Part shown: positions 8,601 through 16,764 of the stretch, in pieces
How the letters are laid out: every line of letters starts with the position of its first letter
Position numbering within the stretch: the stretch's first letter is position 1
Assembly: GCA_023391875.1 (NCBI GenBank)
Contig: JAEWAB010000004.1
Span: 248,001-312,000 of the forward strand
Length of the DNA: 64,000 bases
Direction: 5' to 3'
Source: Bacillota bacterium
Lineage (GTDB): Bacteria; Bacillota; Clostridia; Oscillospirales; Ruminococcaceae
Notes under the pieces: model-generated
What the model saw: the letters and a program-made list of their open reading frames with translations, nothing else
What the model was told of the DNA's origin: nothing
Database searches by the model: none
Position numbers and translations under genes: made by a program

Positions 8601-9155
8601 CTAATCCATCATGGCCTTATAGATTTTCTCCATGGTGTTTATGTTTCTTGAGGTAAGCAGGCTCTTGTATTTTTTGCTCCCCAATATCTTGGCGCCGAAA
8701 TCGGAGCTCAGTGTAGAGCCTTTGGGAACAATCCAGAACGCCCCTACCTCGTGTGCAATGAATTGCTCCTGCGGCATATGAGGCATGGAATCAAACAGTT
8801 CCTTTAATTCCAAAGGCAACCGTGTATCGTCGCAAAGCAGGCAGTAATGGTGGCACTTGTCCGGCACGGTTATTGTGCGGGCGGCACATAGAATCGCTTG
8901 AATTTGCGTGTTACTGCGGATGAAGATATGGGCGTCATAGCCGAAATGACTGCTTAACGCATTTTCTATAGTAGCCTTGATGTCCTGCCCAGGGTTATGT
9001 TCCTTTACATCAGAAAAGATAACATTTCCTGTGGCCAGTATCGTTTTAACATTCTGAAATCCCATATCGATAAACGCCGCCTTTAAGACGTCCATCTTGA
9101 TATTGATACCATTGACATTCACTCCCCGCAGGAATGCGCAATATTTTTCGGCCAT
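8601..9155 (-). CDS. DUF1697 domain protein
   Basis: 184 aa with the DUF1697 signature at the N-terminus (AFLRGVNVNGINIKMDVLKAAF, then ATGNVIFSD) and the ending LTSRNINTMEKI. It is a soluble alpha/beta protein of usual family length. No biochemical function is established. It sits between the DUF362 gene and a lipoprotein gene without clear operon links. Confidence 0.88.
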   Translation of the reverse strand: MAEKYCAFLRGVNVNGINIKMDVLKAAFIDMGFQNVKTILATGNVIFSDVKEHNPGQDIKATIENALSSHFGYDAHIFIRSNTQIQAILCAARTITVPDKCHHYCLLCDDTRLPLELKELFDSMPHMPQEQFIAHEVGAFWIVPKGSTLSSDFGAKILGSKKYKSLLTSRNINTMEKIYKAMMD

Positions 9156-9233
9156 ACCAGTTCCCCTCCCGTTATCTATCGCATCTATTCAACGGCGCCT
9201 GTAAAAGAATTCGCAATGGTGCAACAACAGTTA

Positions 9234-9761
9234 TCAAATGAAAATCAGAATCACGCCAGCCAACACTAAAATCCCGCCAGCGATTCGCGAGACGATCAGT
9301 ACGGCCTCTGAAGGCTCGGCGTTCTTGTATTTCCAGCCGTGGCTTAAGTACCATGACGTATAGGGTGAAACCACATTCCAAAGGCCCAAAGCGATGAACA
9401 ATACAATTAAAAAGTAATTCTTCTGGCTTTTATTCGACGGGGTTTCGGAGGTTAAGACCGCAATCAAGTCGGGGCCAGGTATGTATTCATTCTCATCGTA
9501 ATTATCGCTCCACCCGCCATGGCCGCCGTTTTTTTGCTGTGTCCACCAATATTCGGAGTTATCGGGGTAGGTTATCGTAACGGTTGATCCGTTTACCTCA
9601 TATCTGTAGGCTTGCCCCTCATAGGTAATCGTCTTGTTTATCGTGTTCACCGTAAAGGTTCTGTTTTGAAAAGTGACATCGTAGGTATCTTTATTTTGAG
9701 CGCTGCAGGAGCCTAGTAACATAGTGAAAACGAGCACTAAAATCAGCAGCAGTTTCTTCAA
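9234..9761 (-). CDS. Lipoprotein with DUF6199-like membrane domain
   Basis: 175 aa. A type II signal with lipobox LLGSC puts the acylated Cys at residue 19. A small beta-rich exposed part (residues 25-110, Tyr/Thr/Trp-rich) is followed by two membrane helices around 118-135 and 150-174. Between the helices WYLSHGWKYKNAEPSEAVL closely recalls the DUF6199 family. Both lipidated and membrane-spanning, it would be held firmly at the outer face. Function unknown; the domain name is from memory of the pattern. Confidence 0.7.
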   Translation of the reverse strand: MKKLLLILVLVFTMLLGSCSAQNKDTYDVTFQNRTFTVNTINKTITYEGQAYRYEVNGSTVTITYPDNSEYWWTQQKNGGHGGWSDNYDENEYIPGPDLIAVLTSETPSNKSQKNYFLIVLFIALGLWNVVSPYTSWYLSHGWKYKNAEPSEAVLIVSRIAGGILVLAGVILIFI

Positions 9762-10231
9762 TATACACCCTCCTCATCTTTCCTTTATCATAACATAAAA
9801 ACAGGCTGACGCAAGGGTGAGCTTTATACATGAATTAATGATATAAGATTACAATTCCTCCAGCGATAGAGTGAAAGGCCAAATAAGCAAGGAATTTCTT
9901 GTTATTATACTTATTTCCAACAGGCCTCCCTCCTCCTGCTCGCTATCGATCATTTTCGACAAAATTATATTAATTTCTCCTTGCCGACCATTGATATTCC
10001 TTGGTTGGTATAGTAATATAAAAACTATTATTTCCTTATATTCTTTAAAATTCTTAGTTGAGATTCCCTGGTGTTGAAGATGTTTGAGGAAAAGGAGAAA
10101 TCAAGAAAATTAAGTGAAAAAGCATGTACCAAAATATTATTGATGGGAGGAATAATAAGAAAAGTATAATGCAAGACCGATTTTTACGTAAAAGACATAA
10201 CAAAACTACAACGTACTAAAGGGGACTAAGT
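9762..10231. other. AT-rich intergenic stretch
   Basis: 470 bp of AT-rich DNA with no convincing gene. A weak promoter candidate for the surface protein is TTGATG at 10140-10145 and TATAAT at 10165-10170, with a long 19-bp spacer. The change in composition marks the left edge of an accessory region that runs to about 14.2 kb. Confidence 0.5.
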
Positions 10232-12214
10232 ATGACTAAAAAAATCTCTCTCGCATTAGCAATCATATTAATTCTAAGTATCATGGTTTCCATGCCTGTA
10301 ATGGCTGAAAGCGGACAAAACGACGTCTTAAAATGGTACGTGCCACCAACCGGAAGATCTGCCGGAGAATCATTCCCTCACGCGTATGATATTAGAGCTA
10401 TTGTCAACGGTGAGGATAAATCTACAACATATGGTGACGGTGGATACTATGTCCGTTTAAAGCTCGGTACCGGAGATGCTTATAACTTCGATAACATGCA
10501 AAAAGATACTGAAAAATATTTGACGTCTAGTGGACCCGCCGACAATCCCTCCGATGCCATCTTGGGCGTTCAGGTGCACCCGGAATTTGTGGCAGGCCAG
10601 AATCAAGCGATCGATGTGACATTCACGGTGACGAATCATTCCGATGAATCGCAGACCTTTTCTTTGGGGTCGGGCGCCGACGTACAAATAGCGAATGATG
10701 ACGGGGCAGTCATCACCATGCTGAATGATGGCGTTGGATTTACGATGCTTGAAGGGGAAGAGACGGGGCCGCTCGAGGAGAACCGGGAAGCATTGAGATA
10801 TGTTTTTTTGGGTAAACCCACAGAGGAATTCCCCGAAATAACAAGTGTGGACGCTATGGGGGTAGGCAACTGGGACACTCAATTTTATACAGAAAACGCT
10901 TTTTCCAATGGGTGGACATATGAACAGGGCGCGGATAGCGCGATGGTTTTCTCCTGGACCGACCGTACAATTAAAGCAGGCGAAAGTATGGATTTTACAG
11001 TCGTATATATGCTCGGTACGGAAAGTACGATTGTATTGCCCGGTGAGGTCGGAAAGCCGCAGGCGTCCCCGCTTCCGGGTACTTATACATCACCGCAGGA
11101 CGTTACCTTGAGCTCTCCCACGACGGGCGCTACCATTTATTATACCCTGGATGGGACAGAACCTACGTCTTCCAGCACCCCGTACACCGGCCCGATTCCG
11201 GTGAGTGAAACGACAACGATTAAGGCAATTGCCATTAAGAATGAAGCTTCAAGCGAAGTTGCCCAATTTGAATACAAAATCGCCTCCTCCATTGTCAGGG
11301 GAACGGTAAAGTATGACACCACCGGTAATCCTGTTCCGGACGCTTCTGTGACCATAAAGAAAGGGGATACGCTGGTTGCCGGGCCTTTCACGACAAACTC
11401 TGACGGCTCCTTTGAACTGACAAATATTCCATACGGGTCCTTTAACCTGATTATTGATAACGACGGGATTGTAACCACGAAATTACTCACCGTTTCGGCG
11501 GCAGAAACTGAACAGACGGTTATCATTCCCTTCGGTAAAAAGTCTACCGTGGTCGAGGTTGCTCCCAATATCCCTGCAGTGACTGCAGGAGGGCTAGAGG
11601 ACCTTTGGGATGAACTTGTGCCAGAGGACCTAACTCAGTTGGATGGCGGCAAAACAGTTGAATTCAAGCTAACTGTTGAAGGCGACGAAAATCCCTCGCA
11701 GAATGTAACGCAAAGCGTGGCCAATGCTCTTTCAAATAATGAAAGAATAGGCCTATATTTAGATGCCAATTTATTTAAGATCATTAAAAATGGTGATGCA
11801 ATCGAGTCGAATTCACCAATCCATTCCATCACTGATAAAATCAGATTGGTAATTCCTGTGCCGGCAGATTTGCTGGGGAAAGGCCCCTTCAAGGTGATCC
11901 GTGCTCATCAGGACCCGGATTCAGGGGAGATATCATCCGAAATTCTAACGGATTTAGATGATGATGATAATACCATCACAGCAGAAACCGATCGGTTCTC
12001 GGTGTATGCGATTTCCTATACATTGAGTAGCGGATCAGATAGTTCTCCAAACGAAGACGAAGACGATTCAAACGATGAGGAAATGGTCGAAGAAGAGACT
12101 CCGGCTGTTAGGCCGGCGATTCCCGACACTGGCGCATATAAGCATAGTCCTGTGGTTGGGATGGTTATATTGGCGGTGCTTGCTGCCGGCCTATATTTCG
12201 TAAAAAAATCCTGA
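10232..12214 (+). CDS. Cell-wall-anchored modular surface protein
   Basis: 660 aa. Signal peptide 1-25 (KKISLALAIILILSIMVSM). Residues 30-265 are an unrecognised beta-rich N-terminal domain. About 272-348 form a chitobiase/hexosaminidase C-terminal-type Ig-like domain (ATIYYTLDGTEPT). About 352-425 form a carboxypeptidase-regulatory-like domain (VRGTVKYDTTGNPVPDASV). Then comes a further beta domain, an acidic linker rich in Asp/Glu near 612-628, IPDTG at 630-634, a membrane helix and KKS. IPDTG fits the xPxTG sorting motif used by clostridial sortases. Ribosome site GGGG before ATG. Probable adhesin or carbohydrate-contact protein. Confidence 0.85.
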   Translation: MTKKISLALAIILILSIMVSMPVMAESGQNDVLKWYVPPTGRSAGESFPHAYDIRAIVNGEDKSTTYGDGGYYVRLKLGTGDAYNFDNMQKDTEKYLTSSGPADNPSDAILGVQVHPEFVAGQNQAIDVTFTVTNHSDESQTFSLGSGADVQIANDDGAVITMLNDGVGFTMLEGEETGPLEENREALRYVFLGKPTEEFPEITSVDAMGVGNWDTQFYTENAFSNGWTYEQGADSAMVFSWTDRTIKAGESMDFTVVYMLGTESTIVLPGEVGKPQASPLPGTYTSPQDVTLSSPTTGATIYYTLDGTEPTSSSTPYTGPIPVSETTTIKAIAIKNEASSEVAQFEYKIASSIVRGTVKYDTTGNPVPDASVTIKKGDTLVAGPFTTNSDGSFELTNIPYGSFNLIIDNDGIVTTKLLTVSAAETEQTVIIPFGKKSTVVEVAPNIPAVTAGGLEDLWDELVPEDLTQLDGGKTVEFKLTVEGDENPSQNVTQSVANALSNNERIGLYLDANLFKIIKNGDAIESNSPIHSITDKIRLVIPVPADLLGKGPFKVIRAHQDPDSGEISSEILTDLDDDDNTITAETDRFSVYAISYTLSSGSDSSPNEDEDDSNDEEMVEEETPAVRPAIPDTGAYKHSPVVGMVILAVLAAGLYFVKKS

Positions 12215-12262
12215 CTTTCGTATTAGGATTTTGCCATAACCCATTAAGCATATAGCGTAATG

Positions 12263-12296
12263 AAACAGCTGGAGCTAAGTGCTCCAGCTGTTTTTC
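12263..12296 (+). terminator. Terminator of the surface protein gene
   Basis: Perfect stem AAACAGCTGGAGC / GCTCCAGCTGTTT with loop TAAGT and a T run. Confidence 0.92.
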
Positions 12297-12413
12297 ATTT
12301 ATAATAAAATTTCATGTACTTTTCGTATTGCATAACGTGTAAAATGCAACACAGACATATATAATGAGTTTGATATATAGTAATTTGGCTTCACATAAAC
12401 GTCATATAAATGA

Positions 12414-12465
12414 AAATAGCCATGAGAAAAACTCGCCGTTAAGCGAGTTTTTCTCATGGCTATTT
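12414..12465 (-). terminator. 23-bp perfect hairpin, likely terminator of a small gene
   Basis: Two perfectly complementary 23-nt arms (12414-12436 and 12443-12465) flank a 6-nt loop. On the minus strand the stem ends in GGCTATTT followed by TCATTTATATG, a modest T-rich tail. It lies 42 nt downstream of the 39-codon frame at 12507-12626. The perfection is unusual among the terminators in this window. Confidence 0.6.
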
Positions 12466-12506
12466 GGCAAGTTAGGTGAATATAGATTCCAGTGTTCATT
12501 TTCGTT

Positions 12507-12626
12507 TTATAATTTCAGCGGGGAAATTGGAATTTGACGACCTCCCGAATACTGTTTTACGGGTTTTATGATGTCAAGTAATTCGTCATCGTGTTTTGTC
12601 AGAGAAAATTTATCCATATCAATCAT
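12507..12626 (-). CDS. Candidate small protein, 39 aa
   Basis: A frame of 39 codons, MIDMDKFSLTKHDDELLDII then a basic tail ending SPLKL, starts at an ATG with GGAGGG 6 nt upstream and is followed by the strong hairpin at 12414-12465. It is hydrophilic with no Cys or membrane helix: acidic first half, basic Gly/Pro-containing second half, which superficially resembles a leader-plus-core layout. No processing or modification gene is near. Not recognised. It could be a real small gene or the start of a lost longer one. Confidence 0.45.
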   Translation of the reverse strand: MIDMDKFSLTKHDDELLDIIKPVKQYSGGRQIPISPLKL

Positions 12627-12816
12627 ATAAACCCTCCGTCATATTCTCGGCCCAATATTATGCTTCAAATTCCTGTTTATCTGCAATGTCGTGTTTAAAT
12701 AGTCTGAATATAGTATATCAAAAGAGTTATAAAAGCAAAAGAACTACAACCTCGAGGGTTCAAGTCCTTTTGCTTCATTTTTGAGTGCCTCATTTGCTCA
12801 ATTAAGATGCAGCATT
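12627..12816. other. AT-rich gap with tRNA-arm-like fragment
   Basis: No gene. Near 12727-12775 a 9-bp inverted repeat AAGCAAAAG / CTTTTGCTT encloses GAGGGTTCAAGTCC, which resembles a tRNA T-arm, followed by a T run. No rest of a tRNA is present. It may just be a terminator for the TetR gene read leftward or a fossil. Confidence 0.35.
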
Positions 12817-13356
12817 TTAAAAGCAAGGAGTCACCAGCCTAATCCAATATTCCTCCATCTGTCTGGGGGTTTCCGGCATATCATTGTTTAACCACCATCG
12901 CGTCAACCCTATGAAAGAAGTGATAATATGGTTAACGTAAAGATTTATAGGTATTTTTCGTTTCTCTGCTTCACTGTAAAATTTACCTGCCAATTTTTCG
13001 GACCAATATCCTTTTATATGATTTGAAATCAAATCTGCGTTATCGGAAGTAAGCAAACTTTTTATTGCTGATTGGTTTTCCTTTATGTGTTCTAAAACTT
13101 GCGCTACAGGAATGATTGGCTCTTCATCTATCGATACAGCTGTCAATGACTCCATAATATTCGAAATAACAGCACTTAAAAGCTCATCTTTTGTTTGATA
13201 ATGACTATAAAAAGTTGTACGTCCAATATCAGCTTTATCTAGAATGTTCTGAACGGTAATTTTATCATATCTTTTTGTTCGAATCAGTTCTATAAAAGCA
13301 CTATTAATGGCATTTTCAGTTTTATTGAAACGCCTGTCTGTTTTTTCTTCTGTCAT
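12817..13356 (-). CDS. TetR/AcrR family regulator
   Basis: 179 aa. The N-terminal helix-turn-helix (residues 10-57: KTENAINSAFIELIRTKRYDKITVQNILDKADIGRTTFYSHY) is a clear TetR type. The C-terminal part, with GYW...TRWWLNNDMPETP, resembles the DhaS/TetR_C_8-like class. Divergent from a methyltransferase gene; the 191-bp gap holds a 36-bp dyad that is a likely operator. Base composition is lower in GC than the core genes. Confidence 0.9.
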   Translation of the reverse strand: MTEEKTDRRFNKTENAINSAFIELIRTKRYDKITVQNILDKADIGRTTFYSHYQTKDELLSAVISNIMESLTAVSIDEEPIIPVAQVLEHIKENQSAIKSLLTSDNADLISNHIKGYWSEKLAGKFYSEAEKRKIPINLYVNHIITSFIGLTRWWLNNDMPETPRQMEEYWIRLVTPCF

Positions 13357-13388
13357 AAATCTGCAACCTCATCTATTTCCGGTACGAT

Positions 13389-13424
13389 ATTCTGATAATG
13401 TTCGGAAATGAACAATATCAGAAT
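13389..13424. promoter_or_regulatory. 36-bp dyad, likely TetR operator
   Basis: Arms ATTCTGATAATGTTC (13389-13403) and GAACAATATCAGAAT (13410-13424) match at 14 of 15 positions around a 6-bp centre. It lies 33 bp upstream of the TetR start, where it could block its own promoter. Confidence 0.7.
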
Positions 13425-13547
13425 AATGACCCTTGTATGCTGTGCTAATAAAACATACAATATTTACAGAACAAAATATTCGTTAGCAAATAAAGTGTAC
13501 ATTTATTCGGATGTTTTGTCAACAAACTTTATAATCGGGAGGCAACT

Positions 13548-14144
13548 ATGCACAGCAAAAAATTCGACTTCGCATTCGGCGGGCGCGCATATGTTTATGA
13601 TGATAGTTATGAAGGCAGGTTTTCACAAAAATTTTACACTCTCTTACTTAACAATATTGATTTGAAGCCATATGCGGAAGTCCTTGATGTCGGATGCGGA
13701 ACAGGGGAACTCCTCAAAAGATTATCACAAAAAGAAAAAATTAATGGCTACGGTATAGATGTAGAAAAAAATATGGTGGCTATTGCAAAAAAGAAATGCC
13801 CTGATATGAAAATACAGATTTCAAAAAGTGATTGTTTACCTTTTTTGGATGATAGCTTTGATGTATTAACAGCTTGTATGGCATACCACCATTTTGAAAA
13901 TCGCAAGGGCTTTGCTCGAGAAGCGGCAAGAATATTAAAAAATGGCGGAAGACTGTACATTGCCGATCCGAATTTTTTTACCATTTTTAGAAAGGTAATT
14001 AATAAAATTTTAATGCACATAAATGCTGTCGGGTATTTTTCTGATTCAAAGGATTTGTTTACTGACCTTTCTGAACTTGGCTTTAAACCCATCGCATGTA
14101 TAAAAAAAGGGTATGCTCAGTTATTTATACTTGAGAAAATGTGA
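13548..14144 (+). CDS. Class I SAM-dependent methyltransferase
   Basis: 198 aa. SAM-binding motif I VLDVGCGTGELL (about residues 45-56), an acidic residue ending motif II (YGIDVEKNM), motif post-I FDVLTACMAYHHFENR and ILKNGGRLYIAD fit the UbiE/Methyltransf_11 group. GGGAGG lies before ATG. AT-rich like its divergent TetR partner, which probably controls it. Such small stand-alone pairs often act in detoxification or antibiotic modification; substrate unknown. Confidence 0.88.
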   Translation: MHSKKFDFAFGGRAYVYDDSYEGRFSQKFYTLLLNNIDLKPYAEVLDVGCGTGELLKRLSQKEKINGYGIDVEKNMVAIAKKKCPDMKIQISKSDCLPFLDDSFDVLTACMAYHHFENRKGFAREAARILKNGGRLYIADPNFFTIFRKVINKILMHINAVGYFSDSKDLFTDLSELGFKPIACIKKGYAQLFILEKM

Positions 14145-14332
14145 AATGCATATACTCTTCATATCTAAGGCGGCTGATTTAGGCCGTAACGTTTCTCTAA
14201 ACGCGATCAATCAGCGTGGACTACCGAAAAAATAAAACGGTCAAAGTCATATTTAAAAAGCTAGCGAAATAAAAAACGCCCCTGTAGCAACAGAAGCGGA
14301 CAGATAGATTTCTATAACGTGTTAAAGGATAC

Positions 14333-14377
14333 AAAAAGGCTCAGATTCCCTTATATATCAAGGGTTTCTGAGCCTTT
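14333..14377 (-). terminator. Terminator after tRNA-Ser(GCU)
   Basis: Arms AAAGGCTCAGA / TCTGAGCCTTT with an inner CCCTT/AAGGG extension. It abuts the CCA end of the tRNA gene. Bases 14145-14332 show no gene. Confidence 0.85.
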
Positions 14378-14466
14378 GGCGGAGAAGGAGGGATTTGAAC
14401 CCTCGCGCCAGTTACCCGGCCTACTCCCTTAGCAGGGGAGCCTCTTCACCACTTGAGTACTTCTCC
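14377..14466 (-). tRNA. tRNA-Ser (anticodon GCU)
   Basis: 90 nt including an encoded CCA. The acceptor stem GGAGAAG/CTTCTCC is perfect, the anticodon stem-loop CTCCC-CTGCTAA-GGGAG gives anticodon GCT, and the long variable arm plus T-arm GAGGGTTCAAATCCCTC are class II serine features. Reads AGC/AGU codons. Confidence 0.95.
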
Positions 14467-14538
14467 ATTTGGTGAAAATAAAATTTATATATACTCAGGG
14501 CAAAGCCCTCATCGCCCCGCCCTAAGCTTTTACGCGTA

Positions 14539-14625
14539 TGGCGGAGAGGAAGGGATTCGAACCCTTGGTTCTTTCGAATCACTGGTTTTCAAGACCAGCT
14601 CCATAAACCGCTCGGACACCTCTCC
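14539..14625 (-). tRNA. tRNA-Ser (anticodon UGA)
   Basis: 87 nt including CCA. The acceptor stem GGAGAGG/CCTCTCC is perfect; anticodon stem CTGGT/ACCAG encloses CTTGAAA with anticodon TGA. It has a long variable arm and T-arm AAGGGTTCGAATCCCTT. It lies 72 nt upstream of the other tRNA-Ser on the same strand, so they are probably one transcript. Confidence 0.95.
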
Positions 14626-14723
14626 AATTATGACGAAGATTATAATATCACATCTTTAAACCGCAGTCAACACTTTTAAGGCTTTTTATACAACTTTTTA
14701 AAACGTTGCCTGTGTCATAATTC

Positions 14724-14755
14724 TATGCTGCCCCGGAAAAAGACGGGGCAGCATA
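14724..14755 (-). terminator. Terminator of the chemoreceptor gene
   Basis: Perfect stem TATGCTGCCCCG / CGGGGCAGCATA with an 8-nt loop, 26 nt after the stop codon. Confidence 0.88.
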
Positions 14756-14780
14756 AACGGATAAGGTGCTTGTTGCTTGA

Positions 14781-16526
14781 TTATTCCTGGGTGAGCTTAA
14801 ACTTTGCAAGCTCCTGATACAATACCGTTGCCTGCGCCGAAAGCTCCTCGCTGGAGGCAGAGCTTTGCTCGGCGGTTGCGGCGTTGGACTGCACCACAAT
14901 CGAGATCTGCTCCACGCCCTGCGTGATCTGCTCGATCGCCTGCGCCTGTGTGGTGGAGGCATCGTTAATTTTAAGTACCGTTGTTTTAATTAGCTCGGTT
15001 TCGCGCAGGCTGGAGGAGATCATATCCGCCATCTCTTTGGTAATCTGCGCGCCGTCGGTAACCGCCTCCATGGAGGTGGAAACGAGAGCCTGTGCCTGCT
15101 GCACTGCCTCTGAGGATTTTGCGGCGAGGTTGCGCACCTCGTCGGCCACTACCGCAAAGCCTTTGCCTGCGTTACCCGCGCGCGCCGCCTCGATGGCCGC
15201 GTTTAGCGCAAGGATGTTGGTCTGGAACGCGATGGATTCAATCATATCGGTAATCTCGTTAATTTTGCCGGAGGAGGCGCTGATTCTCTCCATCGCCTCA
15301 AGCATACGGCCCATCTGCGCGTTGGATTCCTCGATGTGCAGCGCCGCCTGCTGCGCGTGCTCCGCCGCGTCGGTGGCATTCTCCGCGTTCTTGTTGGCGG
15401 TGTCCGATACATGCGAAACGCTGGAGGACAGCTCCTCAACCGCGCCGGCCTGCTCGGAGGAGCCGGAAGCCAAGGTCTGCGCGCCCAGCGAAACCTGCGC
15501 GGCCCCCGCTCTTACCTGTTCGGCGGAGCTTTCGATAATGTTAAGCGTTCTGTTTAAAGATGAATGGATCTCTGTCAGAGAAGCCTTAATAGGCGAAAAA
15601 TCCCCGATGTAATCGTAGTCTGTCAGCTGTGTCATGTCGCCCTGCGCCACGCTCTGCAGGTTTTGGGCAATGTCGCCGATCATGCCGCGCATGCTTGCAA
15701 TCAGCTGATCAGTCGCTTGCGTAAGCATTCCGGTTTCATCCCGAGCGTTAATAACCGATACCGACGGGCTTTGGATATCGCCCTCTGCGAGCAGGGAAAG
15801 ACGTTTTGAAACCGCCGTAATGGGGTTAGAGATTCTTCTTGCCCACAACCGCATCAGAATCAGGCCCAAAACCGCAATAACGAGGCTGGATACCACCAGT
15901 ATCCCCTCCGCCTGCACCTTCTGCCCTACCTGGGCCTGTATCGCGGCATCGATATCGTCATAATAATTGCCGGTGCTGATATACCAGCCGTACGGCTCAA
16001 ACTTTAATGTAAACGCGCGCTTTTTAAAGGAACCATCCTCACCCGGCTTGGTGAAGTAAAATTCGGTGAACGCGCCCTCCGGTTTATCGCCCGCGGTAAT
16101 CAGGTTGCGTATGTAATAGGTACCCTGCAGGTCCTGTGCGTCATAGCGCATGGTGCCTTCATATTCGGGGTTCATGTGTACGGCGCATTTGCCGTCGGCC
16201 ATATCGGCCCAGAAATAACTGTCTTCTCCGTTATACCGTGTATCGCGCACCAGCTTTTCGGCGTTTGCAAGGGCCTCTGCCTCGGTAATCTCACCGTCCT
16301 GAAAGCGCTTGTAGTTTACGTTAAGCATACTTACCATGCTCACTACGGCGGTCTTAATCTCCGCGTCATACTCCTCCATTTTATCAGCGATTGCAGTGTC
16401 GTATGCCGCGTCCAGATTTACATAGGCTACTGTGGACAGTACGGCTACGGTAACAACCAACAGCAGCCCCACAAACATCGTGAGCTTACCTTTCAGCCCC
16501 AATTGCGGCGCCTTGAATTTTGTCAT
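14781..16526 (-). CDS. Methyl-accepting chemotaxis protein with Cache sensor
   Basis: 581 aa from the ATG at 16526, which has AAAGGA 8 nt upstream; an ATG 9 nt earlier lies too close to it. Membrane helix near residues 12-35, an extracytoplasmic single-Cache domain of the sCache_2 type (residues 45-195, with GEDSYFWADMADGKCAVHM), a second helix near 205-225, HAMP, and the signalling domain to the end. The hairpin tip NILALNAAIEAARAGNAGKGFAVVADEVRNLA is intact. No CheR-docking pentapeptide is at the C-terminus. It senses a small ligand, often an organic acid in this Cache class, and signals to CheA. Confidence 0.93.
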   Translation of the reverse strand: MTKFKAPQLGLKGKLTMFVGLLLVVTVAVLSTVAYVNLDAAYDTAIADKMEEYDAEIKTAVVSMVSMLNVNYKRFQDGEITEAEALANAEKLVRDTRYNGEDSYFWADMADGKCAVHMNPEYEGTMRYDAQDLQGTYYIRNLITAGDKPEGAFTEFYFTKPGEDGSFKKRAFTLKFEPYGWYISTGNYYDDIDAAIQAQVGQKVQAEGILVVSSLVIAVLGLILMRLWARRISNPITAVSKRLSLLAEGDIQSPSVSVINARDETGMLTQATDQLIASMRGMIGDIAQNLQSVAQGDMTQLTDYDYIGDFSPIKASLTEIHSSLNRTLNIIESSAEQVRAGAAQVSLGAQTLASGSSEQAGAVEELSSSVSHVSDTANKNAENATDAAEHAQQAALHIEESNAQMGRMLEAMERISASSGKINEITDMIESIAFQTNILALNAAIEAARAGNAGKGFAVVADEVRNLAAKSSEAVQQAQALVSTSMEAVTDGAQITKEMADMISSSLRETELIKTTVLKINDASTTQAQAIEQITQGVEQISIVVQSNAATAEQSSASSEELSAQATVLYQELAKFKLTQE

Positions 16527-16628
16527 AGTCAACATCCTTTCGTCCCTGCGTCCCTTGTTATAATGGTTCGTTGTACCTGTTTAAACTCATCCACTCAACA
16601 TGTTTGCCTTAATTAATTAACTCGTTTT

Positions 16629-16658
16629 ATTATAGTCCTCCCATGATAATATCGTCAA
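16629..16658 (-). promoter_or_regulatory. Sigma-A-type promoter of the chemoreceptor gene
   Basis: TTGACG (16653-16658), 18-bp spacer, TATAAT (16629-16634), about 100 nt upstream of the start. No sigma-D motilility-type promoter is seen. Confidence 0.75.
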
Positions 16659-16699
16659 TAGTTTAACAACCGAAAAGCTCAGATTTTGTCGAAAAAACG

Positions 16700-16728
16700 A
16701 GAAAGAGCGGCCATTAGCCGCTCTTTCT
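16700..16728 (-). terminator. Terminator of the Gfo/Idh/MocA gene
   Basis: Perfect 12-bp stem AGAAAGAGCGGC / GCCGCTCTTTCT, loop CATTA, followed by CGTTTTTTC on the minus strand. Confidence 0.9.
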
Positions 16729-16764
16729 CTAGGAGGATTGAGTTATGAAAAAGGGTTGTTGTTG

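Noticed and set aside
9871..10077. 68-codon plus-strand frame in the AT-rich gap
   Set aside because: No ribosome site and a random hydrophobic composition rich in Ile and Ser.
12727..12775. tRNA 3'-end-like fragment that could be an attachment site
   Set aside because: Only a T-arm-like GAGGGTTCAAGTCC is present and its orientation is opposite to the nearby tRNA-Ser genes, so it cannot be a direct-repeat att site for them; a terminator-like hairpin explains it as well.
12596..12784. 62-codon plus-strand frame
   Set aside because: No ribosome site, AT-driven composition, and it overlaps the better-supported minus-strand 39-codon frame.
14453..14659. Open frame of 68 codons on the plus strand
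   Set aside because: It covers the two tRNA-Ser genes; the EEGIRTLGSFESLVF-type peptide is a well-known false product of tRNA-Ser antisense.
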